Assembly: GCA_017304945.1 (NCBI GenBank)
Contig: JAFKLG010000079.1
Coordinates: forward strand, 1 to 60,396
Length of the DNA stretch: 60,396 nt
Source of the DNA: Rhodospirillales bacterium
Lineage (GTDB): Bacteria > Pseudomonadota > Alphaproteobacteria > Acetobacterales > Acetobacteraceae
Direction of reading: 5' to 3'
Shown: positions 44,382 to 51,967 of the stretch, in pieces
Layout of the letters: every line of letters starts with the position of its first letter
Numbering within the stretch: the first letter of the stretch is position 1
The notes under the pieces: generated by a model
What the model was told of the DNA's origin: nothing
The model's input: the letters and a program-made list of their open reading frames with translations, nothing else
Database searches by the model: none
Position numbers and translations under genes: made by a program

Positions 44382-45377
44382 TCACGGCACCAGCACGGCC
44401 GCACCCTGCATCCGCCCTGCCCGCAGGTCGTCCAGCGCCGCGTTGGCCTGCTCGAGCGGGTAGCGGCGGGTGGCGATGCGCACCGGCACTTGGGGCGCCA
44501 GCGCCAGGAAGGCCTCCCCGTCCGCGCGGGTCAGGTTCGCCACCGACCGCACCACCCGCTCTCCCCACAGGATGTCGTAGGGGAAACTCGGGATCGGGCT
44601 CATGTGGATGCCGGCGCACACCACGGTGCCACCCCGCTCCACCGCCCGCAGCGCCGCGGGCACCAGCGCGCCGACCGGGGCGAAGATGATCGCGGCATCC
44701 AGCGGCTCCGGCGGCGACTGGTCGGACCCGCCGGCCCAGACCGCTCCCAGGGAGCGGGCGAAATCCTGTGCCTCGGTGTCGCCCGGGCTGGTGAAGGCGA
44801 ACACAAGCCGGCCCTGCCAGCGCGCGACCTGGGCGATGATGTGCGCCGCGGCGCCGAACCCATACAGGCCGAGACGCTGCCCCTCATGCGGCCCCTCGCC
44901 CGCCATCACCAGCGCGCGGTAGCCGATCAGCCCGGCGCAGAGCAGCGGCGCGGCGTCCTGGTCGGAATACGCGTCCGACAAGGCGAAGCAGAAGCGCTGG
45001 TCGGCGACGGCGTATTCGCCGTAGCCGCCATCGATCTGGTAGCCGGTGAACTTCGCCTCGGCGCACAGATTCTCCCGCCCCGACAGGCAGAAGCGGCACC
45101 GCCCGCAGCTCCATCCCAGCCAGGGCACGCCGACACGGGTGCCCAGCGTGTAGCGGTCGGCCCCCGGACCGGCCGCGACGACCCGACCGACGATCTCATG
45201 CCCCGGCACCAGCGGGAGCTTCGGCTCCGTCAGCTCCCCGTCCACCACATGCAAGTCGGTGCGGCAGACCGCGCAGGCGGCGACCTGCAGCAGCACCTGG
45301 CCGGGGCCGGGCGTCGGCACCGCGATGGCACTCGGCACCAGAGGCCGCTTCGCCGCTTGCAGTACCATCGCCCGCAT
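44382..45377 (-). CDS. Zinc-dependent alcohol dehydrogenase
   Basis: A 331-residue medium-chain dehydrogenase. Catalytic zinc ligands are Cys38 (ACAVCRTDLH), His60 (PGHE) and Cys147 (PLLCAGLIGY); the structural zinc is held by Cys91, Cys94, Cys97 and Cys105 (CGRCRFCLSGRENLC). The nucleotide-binding segment is LGLYGFGAAAHIIAQV, with GFGAAA in place of the canonical GxGxxG pattern. It resembles the AdhA/AdhP-like group acting on primary alcohols. Ten bases downstream of the carbamoylase-type gene on the same strand. Confidence 0.93.
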   Translation of the reverse strand: MRAMVLQAAKRPLVPSAIAVPTPGPGQVLLQVAACAVCRTDLHVVDGELTEPKLPLVPGHEIVGRVVAAGPGADRYTLGTRVGVPWLGWSCGRCRFCLSGRENLCAEAKFTGYQIDGGYGEYAVADQRFCFALSDAYSDQDAAPLLCAGLIGYRALVMAGEGPHEGQRLGLYGFGAAAHIIAQVARWQGRLVFAFTSPGDTEAQDFARSLGAVWAGGSDQSPPEPLDAAIIFAPVGALVPAALRAVERGGTVVCAGIHMSPIPSFPYDILWGERVVRSVANLTRADGEAFLALAPQVPVRIATRRYPLEQANAALDDLRAGRMQGAAVLVP

Positions 45378-45387
45378 CGTCCATCTC

Positions 45388-46620
45388 CTATTTCGCCAGG
45401 GTCAACACCGCGTCCAGCAGGACCTGGGCGCCACGGGCAAGCTGCTCCTTGCTCGCGTATTCCGCCGGGTTGTGGGTGATCCCGCCCTTGCACGGCACGA
45501 ACAGCATCGCGCTGGGGCAGAGCGGGTTGACCAGCACGGAGTCGTGCCCGGCCGCCGCCACCATGTCGCGCGTAGAAAGCTGTCGCGCCTCGGCCTTCTG
45601 CCGCAGCAGGCTGCAAAGCCCCGCATCGAACACGGTGGGGCCGAAGGTCGCGTACGGGTCGAGCTCGATCCGCACCTTGCGCCGCGTCGCGATCGCCTCC
45701 AGCGCCGCCTTCACCTCCGCCTCCATGCGGATGGCCGCCTCCGGATCCTCATGCCGCACATCGGCCGAGAGCCGCGTCAGGTTCGGCACGCTGCCGCGCG
45801 CGTTCGGCTCGTTCTCGATCCAGGAGGCGGCGGAGCGGCCGCGCGGTTCGGCGGCGATGCCGATGCGCTCGATCGCCAGGATCGCCTCCGCCACCGCGGC
45901 CAGCGCGTCGTGCCGGCGCTCCATCGCGGTGGCGCCGCCATGCGAGGGCTCGCCATGCACCGTGAGCTGCAGGTAGCGCGCATGCATCGTGCCGGTGACG
46001 ACGCCGATATCGGTGCCGGTCGCCTCCATCACGGGCCCCTGCTCGATATGCAGCTCGAGCCAGGCCGACCAGCCGCGCGGCGAGGGCGCGAGCGGCCCCG
46101 CCTGCCCGGTTTCCTTCAGCGCCTGCTCCACGCTGATCCCGTCATTGTCGCGCACCGCCAGCGCGTCCTTCAGGCTCATGTCGGCAGCGAACACGCGGCT
46201 GCCCATCATGGCGGGGCGGAAGCGGCTGCCTTCCTCGTTCGTCCAGTTCACCAGCTCGAGCGGGCGGCGCGTCGTCACCCCCGCCTCGTGCAGCGCGCGC
46301 ATCACCTCGAGCGCGCACAGCACGCCGGAAACGCCGTCGAAGCGTCCGCCCTCCGGCACCGTGTCCAGATGGCTGCCGAACGCGACGGCCCCTTCCGCCG
46401 GCGCGGTCCCCTCACGCCGGAAGAACATGTTGCCGATCGCATCCTGCGCGTAGGCAAGGCCGAGTGGCCGGGTCCAGTCGAGCAGGAGGGCGCGGGCGGC
46501 GGCGTCCTCGGGCGAAAGCGCGAGGCGGCGCGACCCACCGCCCGGAATGGGGCCGATCTCCGCCATCAGGCGATGGGCTTCCCACAGGCGGTCGGCATCG
46601 ATTTCGGGCGTACGTGTCAT
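45388..46620 (-). CDS. Zn-dependent amidohydrolase, hydantoinase/carbamoylase family (M20)
   Basis: A 410-residue enzyme of the allantoate amidohydrolase / N-carbamoyl-L-amino-acid hydrolase / beta-ureidopropionase group. FGSHLDTVPEGGRFDGVSGVL (His84, Asp95), NWTNEEGSRF (Glu129/Glu130), and LHIEQGPVME with HGEPSHGGAT in the dimerisation part are diagnostic. It releases ammonia and CO2 from a carbamoyl or ureido compound. Which substrate it uses is not settled by sequence; purine breakdown (allantoate) or pyrimidine breakdown both fit the nearby nucleoside hydrolase and deaminase. Confidence 0.92.
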   Translation of the reverse strand: MTRTPEIDADRLWEAHRLMAEIGPIPGGGSRRLALSPEDAAARALLLDWTRPLGLAYAQDAIGNMFFRREGTAPAEGAVAFGSHLDTVPEGGRFDGVSGVLCALEVMRALHEAGVTTRRPLELVNWTNEEGSRFRPAMMGSRVFAADMSLKDALAVRDNDGISVEQALKETGQAGPLAPSPRGWSAWLELHIEQGPVMEATGTDIGVVTGTMHARYLQLTVHGEPSHGGATAMERRHDALAAVAEAILAIERIGIAAEPRGRSAASWIENEPNARGSVPNLTRLSADVRHEDPEAAIRMEAEVKAALEAIATRRKVRIELDPYATFGPTVFDAGLCSLLRQKAEARQLSTRDMVAAAGHDSVLVNPLCPSAMLFVPCKGGITHNPAEYASKEQLARGAQVLLDAVLTLAK

Positions 46621-46737
46621 CCGGCGGCGTCCTTCGTCAGTTCGGCGGGCGGTGGCGCCTCACCGGTCCGCCGATGGTAGTGGGTTTGCGCGGCTTGACC
46701 ATCGCCGGCATGGTTCGGCCCCAGGGGGACACGCGCC

Positions 46738-47751
46738 ATGATCGAGATCAAAACGCAGGAGGAATTCCTGCGTGGCTTGCCGAAGACCGAACTGCACATG
46801 CACCTGGAAGGCAGCCTCGAGCCGGAGACGCTGTTCATGCTGGCGCGGCGGAACGGCGTGGCGCTGCGCTGGGACACGCCGGAGGCGTTGCGCGCGGCCT
46901 ATGCGTTCCGCGACCTGCCGGACTTCCTGGCGCTGTATTTCGAAGCCTGCGCGGTGCTCTGCATGGAGCGGGATTTTCACGACGCCACCGCCGCCTACCT
47001 GCGACGCGCGCGCGAGGACGGCGTACTCCATGCGGAGATCTTCTTCGGCCCGCAGAGCTTCACCGATCGCGGCATTCCGGTGGCGGCGATGATGGATGGC
47101 ATCCTGGGTGCGATCGAGGCCGCGGAAGATGAGACGTTCTCCGCCGGCCTGCTGGTGAGCGTGCATCGCCACCGCAGCGAGGACGCGGCCTTCGAGGTGC
47201 TGCGCGCGATCCTGCCCTGGCGCGATCGGATCCTGGGCATCGGCATGGGCGGCGCCGAGATCGGCAACCCGCCCGACAAGTTCGCGCGCTTCTTCCGCGC
47301 GGCGCAGGAGGCGGGGTTCCCGACCATGGTGCATGCCGGGGAGGAAGGGCCGCCGGCCTATGTGCGGCAGGCGCTGGATCTCGGCGTGCAACGCATCGAC
47401 CACGGCGTCGCGGCAGCGGCCGATCCGGCGCTGATGGCGGATCTCGCCGCGCAGGGTGTTCCGCTCACCGTCTGCCCGCTGTCGAATCTGCGGCTCAACG
47501 TGGTGGCGTCGCTCGCGGATCATCCGCTGGCGACCCTGCTGCGGGCGGGCGTGCGGGTGACGGTGAACTCCGACGACCCGCCCTATTTCGGCGGCTGGGT
47601 GACCGAGAACCTGCTGGCCTGCGCCGACGCGATGGACCTCTCGCGTGACGAGGTGATCCAGATCGTGCGCAACGGCTTCGACGCAGCCTTCGTCTCCGAG
47701 GCGCGGCGCGCGGACCTGCACGCGCGGCTCACGGCCTATCTGGCCGGCTGA
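46738..47751 (+). CDS. Adenosine/adenine deaminase family protein
   Basis: A 337-residue metal-dependent deaminase. The zinc motif is ELHMHLEGS (His20, His22), with His199 and Glu202 in MVHAGEEG, HGVAAAADP, and Asp279/Asp280 in NSDDPPYFGG. The NSDDPxYF and SLEPETLFMLARRN features match the bacterial adenine deaminase (type 2) subfamily more than classical adenosine deaminase, so the product from adenine would be hypoxanthine plus ammonia. Divergent from the carbamoylase gene. The length is normal. Confidence 0.9.
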   Translation: MIEIKTQEEFLRGLPKTELHMHLEGSLEPETLFMLARRNGVALRWDTPEALRAAYAFRDLPDFLALYFEACAVLCMERDFHDATAAYLRRAREDGVLHAEIFFGPQSFTDRGIPVAAMMDGILGAIEAAEDETFSAGLLVSVHRHRSEDAAFEVLRAILPWRDRILGIGMGGAEIGNPPDKFARFFRAAQEAGFPTMVHAGEEGPPAYVRQALDLGVQRIDHGVAAAADPALMADLAAQGVPLTVCPLSNLRLNVVASLADHPLATLLRAGVRVTVNSDDPPYFGGWVTENLLACADAMDLSRDEVIQIVRNGFDAAFVSEARRADLHARLTAYLAG

Positions 47752-47795
47752 GCCGCGCCCCCGCGCGCCACGTCGGTCACCCAACCGGCACGCTC

Positions 47796-48773
47796 TCAGG
47801 GCCAGACCGGCATGTCGTCCAGCCCAGCGGTTTCCGGCAGGCCGCAGATCAGGTTGGCATTCTGCACCGCCTGCCCCGCGGCGCCCTTGCCGAGGTTGTC
47901 GACCACGCCCATCGCGATCACCAGCTCGCGCGCCGGATCGGCCGCATAGCTGACGAAGGCGAGGTTCGAGCCGGTTGCCCATTTGGTCTGCGGCGGCGTC
48001 TCCGTCACCCGGACGAAGGCCCGCTCGGCGTAAAACCCGCGCGCCGCGTCCAGGCACTGCGCCGTGGTGGCGCGGCCCCGGCAGTAGATCGTGGCGACCA
48101 CGCCGCGGGTCATCGGCACCAGATGCGGCGTGAACACCAGTCCGGCGGCGGGACCGCCGCCCAGCCGCTCGATTGTCCTGGCCATCTCCGGCATGTGGAC
48201 ATGCGTGAGCAGCCCGTAGGGCACCAGGTTCTCGTTGCTCTCGGCATAGCCGAACCGGTTGTCTCCGCCGCCGCGTCCGGCACCGGAGATCCCGGTCTTC
48301 GCGTCGACGATGATGCGCTCGGGTCCGACCAGTCTCGCGGCGAGCAGCGGCGCCAGCGCGGTCAGCACCGCCGCCGGGAAACAGCCGGGATTGGCGACGC
48401 GGCTGTGGCCCTGGATCTCGGCGGGCCAGACATCGGCGAGCCCATACGCCCATCCCTCGGCGTAGCGGTGATCGCCGCCGATATCGACGATCTTCACCTC
48501 TCGTGGGACACGCGCCAGCGCCGCGGCCGAGGCGCCGGTCGGCAGCGACGCGAACAGCACGTCGAGCGTCGGCAGCCGCGCCGGATCCCATTTCTCGATC
48601 ACCCGCGCGCTCAGGCCGGCCGGCGCGCCGGGGAAGCGCTCGCCCAGCCGCGTGCCGGCGCTGCCCTCGCCGGCTGCGTAGACCAGTTCGAAGGACGGGT
48701 GGCGCGCGATGAGGCGCAGCGCCTCCCCGCCGCCGAAGCCGCTGATTCCGACGATGCCGACGCGGATGCTCAT
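47796..48773 (-). CDS. argC: N-acetyl-gamma-glutamyl-phosphate reductase
   Basis: A 325-residue NADPH-dependent enzyme for the third step of arginine synthesis. VGIVGISGFGGGEALRLIARHP binds the cofactor, the catalytic Cys131 is in ANPGCFPAAVL, and VDAKTGISGAGRGG and THVHMPEMARTI are conserved. ATG 48773 is used rather than the ATG at 48803 because homology starts there and GGGA lies upstream. The 213 bp between promoter and start contain a leader peptide rich in Arg codons and an intrinsic terminator, so expression is probably attenuated by arginine supply. Confidence 0.97.
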   Translation of the reverse strand: MSIRVGIVGISGFGGGEALRLIARHPSFELVYAAGEGSAGTRLGERFPGAPAGLSARVIEKWDPARLPTLDVLFASLPTGASAAALARVPREVKIVDIGGDHRYAEGWAYGLADVWPAEIQGHSRVANPGCFPAAVLTALAPLLAARLVGPERIIVDAKTGISGAGRGGGDNRFGYAESNENLVPYGLLTHVHMPEMARTIERLGGGPAAGLVFTPHLVPMTRGVVATIYCRGRATTAQCLDAARGFYAERAFVRVTETPPQTKWATGSNLAFVSYAADPARELVIAMGVVDNLGKGAAGQAVQNANLICGLPETAGLDDMPVWP

Positions 48774-48800
48774 GCTGGTGTCCCGTTGCTGGCGTGAGGG

Positions 48801-48826
48801 CAAAGAAAAACCCCCGAAGCCGGGGG
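48801..48826 (-). terminator. Intrinsic terminator in the argC leader
   Basis: On the minus strand CCCCCG-GCTT-CGGGGG (48826-48811) is followed directly by TTTTTCTTTG (48810-48801), the only canonical hairpin-plus-U-tract seen in this window. It ends 27 bp before argC and points into it, so it can only be a conditional terminator. Another CCCCCG at 48835-48830 could pair with the same G-run, giving two competing 5' arms. Confidence 0.85.
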
Positions 48827-48861
48827 CTGCGGGGGTTCGGTGCTGCGGGCTGATGCCGCCT

Positions 48862-48900
48862 CTCGGGAGGAACCGCTATCGAGCGGGTCGCCTCGCCGAG
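48862..48900 (-). promoter_or_regulatory. Central hairpin of the argC leader RNA
   Basis: CTCGG/CCGAG (5 bp), GAGG/CCTC (4 bp) and CCGCT/AGCGG (5 bp) stack in a stem with a CGAT loop. The UAG stop of the leader peptide lies in the loop and right inner arm, so a ribosome finishing the peptide would melt it. It is a candidate pause or anti-terminator structure. Confidence 0.6.
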
Positions 48901-48986
48901 GGGGCCTGTCTGCGCGCAGCCACGGACACCGCCGCGTGTGAGCAGCGACGGCGTCGGTTCGCGGTGCGGAGATGAAGGCCACGCAT
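48876..48986 (-). CDS. Putative arginine leader peptide of argC
   Basis: A 36-residue ORF beginning MRGLHLRTANRRRRCSH and ending at UAG 48878-48876. Eleven of 36 codons are Arg; four are consecutive (codons 11-14, CGA CGC CGT CGC), and the later ones include AGA, AGG and CGA, uncommon codons in GC-rich genomes. There is no Shine-Dalgarno; the predicted transcript start is within a few bases of the ATG, so it would be translated as a leaderless mRNA, as is known for the trp leader of Sinorhizobium. It is followed by a hairpin and an intrinsic terminator before argC. Confidence 0.6.
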   Translation of the reverse strand: MRGLHLRTANRRRRCSHAAVSVAARRQAPSARRPAR

Positions 48987-48994
48987 GGCGGGCA

Positions 48995-49023
48995 CGTTAG
49001 TGATGCGCGGGGCCCGTCGTCAA
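48995..49023 (-). promoter_or_regulatory. Promoter of the argC leader
   Basis: TTGACG (49023-49018) and CTAACG (49000-48995) with exactly 17 bp between them. Transcription would begin about 6-9 bp downstream, at or within a few bases of the leader ATG at 48986. Confidence 0.6.
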
Positions 49024-49099
49024 CGCGGCGGTGCGCCCTGCCCGCCTGGCCCCCCGGCCGCGGCGGTCCGACGCGAGGCCGGTCCGCGGCTCCCCGACC

Positions 49100-50071
49100 T
49101 CAGCCCGCCGGCTCCGGATGATGGCAGGCGAAACCATGCCCGTCCGGGTCGGTCCAGGCCGGGTATTCCTGGGTGCAGCGATCGGTCGCGCGCGGACAAC
49201 GCGGATGGAAGTGGCACCCCGGCGGCGGCGCGGCGGCGGACGGGATCTCCCCCACCACGCGCGGCAGCACGCCGCGCTGCGACGGATCCGGGATGGGCGA
49301 AGCGTCGCGCAGCATCCGCGTGTACGGATGGCGCGGCCGCGCGAACACCTCCGCGACCGGTCCCTGTTCCACGATGCGGCCGAGATACATCACCGCGACC
49401 CGCGCGCAGAACCAGCGCACCACGCCGAGATCGTGGCTGACGAACACGAACGCCAGCCCGCGCCGCGACTGCAGCTCCCGCAGCAGCAGCAGCACCTGCG
49501 CCTGCACCGAGACGTCGAGCGCCGACACCGGCTCGTCCGCGACGATCAGCTCCGGCTGCAGGGCGAGCGCGCGGGCGATGCCGATGCGCTGGCGCTGACC
49601 GCCCGAGAACTCGTGCGGATAGCGGTCGAGCGCCGTCTCCGGCAGCCCCACCTCGGCGAGCAGCGCACCGGCCTGCTCCCGCGCCGCACGGCCGCGCGCG
49701 ATGCCGTGCACGCTCAAGGGTTCGGCGAGCGTGCGGCCGATGGTGCGGCGCGGGTTGAGCGACGAGTACGGGTCCTGGAACACGATCTGCATCCGCCGCC
49801 GCAGCCGTCGCAGCGCGCCGCCGCGCGCGGCCAGCACGTCGGTGTCGCCGAAGCGGACGCTGCCGGCATCCGGCTCGATCAGCCGCAGCGCGGCGCGCGC
49901 CACGGTGGACTTGCCGCAGCCCGACTCGCCCACCAGCCCGAACGCCTCCGCCGGCTGCACCGCGAAGTCGACGCCGTCGACCGCGCGCACGATCGTGGTG
50001 ACCGGCTTCGGGAAGCCCTTCGTGACGGTGAAGTGCTTCTTCAGCCCGGCGACCTGCAGCACGTGGCTCAT
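49100..50071 (-). CDS. Dipeptide/oligopeptide ABC transporter ATPase (DppF/OppF-like)
   Basis: A 323-residue ATPase with Walker A GESGCGKSTVARA, Q-loop VFQDPYSSLNPRRTIG, signature FSGGQRQRIGIARAL, Walker B LIVADEPVSALDVS, H-loop SHDLGVVRW, and a C-terminal oligo_HPY domain (GCHFHPRCPRATDRC) with the cysteines that hold an iron-sulfur cluster in some members. The order SBP-B-C-F lacks the usual second ATPase (DppD). Its ATG overlaps the permease stop by four bases. Confidence 0.94.
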   Translation of the reverse strand: MSHVLQVAGLKKHFTVTKGFPKPVTTIVRAVDGVDFAVQPAEAFGLVGESGCGKSTVARAALRLIEPDAGSVRFGDTDVLAARGGALRRLRRRMQIVFQDPYSSLNPRRTIGRTLAEPLSVHGIARGRAAREQAGALLAEVGLPETALDRYPHEFSGGQRQRIGIARALALQPELIVADEPVSALDVSVQAQVLLLLRELQSRRGLAFVFVSHDLGVVRWFCARVAVMYLGRIVEQGPVAEVFARPRHPYTRMLRDASPIPDPSQRGVLPRVVGEIPSAAAPPPGCHFHPRCPRATDRCTQEYPAWTDPDGHGFACHHPEPAG

Positions 50072-50973
50072 CGGCGCCGCGGGTCCAGCGCGTCACGCAG
50101 CCCGTCGCCCACCAGGTTGAACGACAGCACCACCAGGAAGATCGCGAGGCCCGGGAAGATCGCGAGCCACGGCGCCTGCGACAGGAACCGCTGCGCCGCG
50201 TTCAGCATCGAGCCCCAGGACGGCGCCGGCGGCTGCTGGCCGAGGCCCAGGAAGGACAGTGACGCCTCGGCGATGATCGCCGCCGCGATGGCGAGCGTGC
50301 CCTGCACCAGCACCGGCGGCACGATGTTCGGCAGCACGTGGCGCAGCGCGACCCGCCAGGGCGGATTGCCGAGGGCGCGGGCGGCCTCGACATATTCGTT
50401 GCTGGCGGCATCGAGTGTGGCGGCACGCGCGACCCGCATGAAGCGCGGCGCGGTGGAGACGCCGATCGCGATCATCGCGTTGGTCAGGTCGGGGCCGAGG
50501 AAGGCGGCGAGCGCGATCGCCAGGATCAGGAACGGGCAGGCGAGCATCGCATCGACGATGCGACTGAGGATCGTGTCGGTCCAGCCGCCGGCGAACCCGG
50601 CGATCAGCCCGGCGGGGACGCCGATGCCGGCCGCGATCAGCACCGATACGACGCCCGCGAGCATGGACGCGCGCGCGCCGAAGATCACGCGGGACAGCAC
50701 GTCGCGGCCGTTCTCGTCGGTGCCCATCCAGTGCGCGGCGGAGGGCGCCTTGCGGATCGCGCTCCAGGAGGTGGCGATCGGATCGTAGGGGGCGAGCAGC
50801 GGCGCCGCCACGGCGATGACGATGAAGGCGAGGATCACGACCAGGCCGGCCACCGCCACCGGCCGCCCGAGGAACCGCCGCACCGCGAGCTGGCGCGGGC
50901 TGCGGGTGCGCGGCGCGACGGACGCGGCGGGCGCGCCGGGAGTACTCGTGCTCGGAAGCGTCGCTGCGGTCAT
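50068..50973 (-). CDS. Dipeptide-type ABC permease (DppC-like)
   Basis: A 301-residue permease. The N-terminal cytoplasmic part (Ala/Pro/Arg-rich) precedes OppC_N-like RRFLGRPVAVAGLVVILAF, then APLLAPYDP and GTDENGRDVLSRVIFGAR, both DppC hallmarks. The ATPase-contact EAA loop is EYVEAARALGNPPWRVALRHVLPN (in parts). ATG 50973 is preferred to GTG 51006. Stop overlaps the ATPase start. Confidence 0.94.
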   Translation of the reverse strand: MTAATLPSTSTPGAPAASVAPRTRSPRQLAVRRFLGRPVAVAGLVVILAFIVIAVAAPLLAPYDPIATSWSAIRKAPSAAHWMGTDENGRDVLSRVIFGARASMLAGVVSVLIAAGIGVPAGLIAGFAGGWTDTILSRIVDAMLACPFLILAIALAAFLGPDLTNAMIAIGVSTAPRFMRVARAATLDAASNEYVEAARALGNPPWRVALRHVLPNIVPPVLVQGTLAIAAAIIAEASLSFLGLGQQPPAPSWGSMLNAAQRFLSQAPWLAIFPGLAIFLVVLSFNLVGDGLRDALDPRRR

Positions 50974-51019
50974 GCCTGCGGCTCCCGTGTCCGCACCGAC
51001 TGCCACACGAACGGCACCC

Positions 51020-51967
51020 TCATGCCCCGCGCAGCCGCGGATTGATCACCACGTACAGCACGTCGGCGATCAGGTTCAGCAACACGTAGAGGAACGCCGT
51101 CACCAGCACGACGCCCTGCACCACCGGATAATCCCGGTTGAACACCGCATCCACGATCATCTTCCCGAACCCCGGGATCGAGAACACCTGCTCGGTCAGC
51201 ACCGCCCCGGACAGCAGCGTGCCCAGCTCCAGCGCGCCCAGCGTCACCACCGGGATCAGCGCGTTGCGCAGCGCGTGCCGCAGCACCACCGTCCATTCGC
51301 GCAATCCCTTCGCCCGCGCCGTCCGCACATAGTCCTGGTCGAGCGCGGTCAGCATCGCGCTCCGCGTGTGCCGCATCAGGATCGCGGCGATCGCATTGCC
51401 CAGCACGAAGGCCGGCATGATCGTCGTCGCCAGCGACTGGCGCCAATCCTCGAACAACGGCACGTAGCCCGACGGCGGCAGCCATTGAAGCTGCACCGAC
51501 ACCAGCAGGATCAGCATGATCCCCAGCCAGAACGTCGGCGTGGACAATCCCGCCAACCCGATCGCATTCGCCAGGTAGTCCCAGAACCGGTTGCGGTACA
51601 CCGCGGCCACGATCCCCGCCGGCACGCCGATCAGCACCGCGATCGCGAATGCCATCACCGCCAACTGCAGCGTCACCGGCAGCTTCTGCGCGATCAACTG
51701 CGACACCGGCTGGCGGATGCGCCACGAATACCCAAGGTTCCCGTGCAGCACCCCGTCCATCCAGTGCACATACTGCTCCGGCAGCGACCGATCGAGCCAC
51801 AGTTCGGCGCGGATCTGCGCCAGCACCTGCGGATCGCCCCGCTCCTCGCCCGCCATGATCAGCGCGGGATCGCCCGGCATGAGCTGCTGCAGCCCGAACA
51901 CCAGCACGCTCACCAGCAGCAGGGTCGGGATGATCTGCCCGATACGGGCGCCGAGCGAGCCGCTCAC
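51020..51967 (-). CDS. Dipeptide-type ABC permease (DppB-like)
   Basis: A 315-residue permease with six predicted helices. RIGQIIPTLLLVSVLVFGLQQLMPGDPA is the DppB N-terminus, followed by DRSLPEQYVHWMDGVLHGNLGYS and the EAA loop DYVRTARAKGLREWTVVLRHALRNALIP (in parts). GTG 51967 overlaps the stop of the binding-protein gene (GTGA); the frame is open further upstream but that region belongs to the previous gene. Confidence 0.94.
   Translation of the reverse strand: MSGSLGARIGQIIPTLLLVSVLVFGLQQLMPGDPALIMAGEERGDPQVLAQIRAELWLDRSLPEQYVHWMDGVLHGNLGYSWRIRQPVSQLIAQKLPVTLQLAVMAFAIAVLIGVPAGIVAAVYRNRFWDYLANAIGLAGLSTPTFWLGIMLILLVSVQLQWLPPSGYVPLFEDWRQSLATTIMPAFVLGNAIAAILMRHTRSAMLTALDQDYVRTARAKGLREWTVVLRHALRNALIPVVTLGALELGTLLSGAVLTEQVFSIPGFGKMIVDAVFNRDYPVVQGVVLVTAFLYVLLNLIADVLYVVINPRLRGA

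Noticed and set aside
46660..48591. 643-codon open frame on the minus strand
   Set aside because: Out-of-frame overlap with argC and antisense to the deaminase gene; composition is Arg/Gly-rich without motifs.
48770..48982. 70-codon frame overlapping the argC leader in another phase
   Set aside because: It starts at GTG, runs through the terminator and overlaps the argC start; the Arg-rich 36-codon frame fits the promoter and stop-in-loop geometry better.
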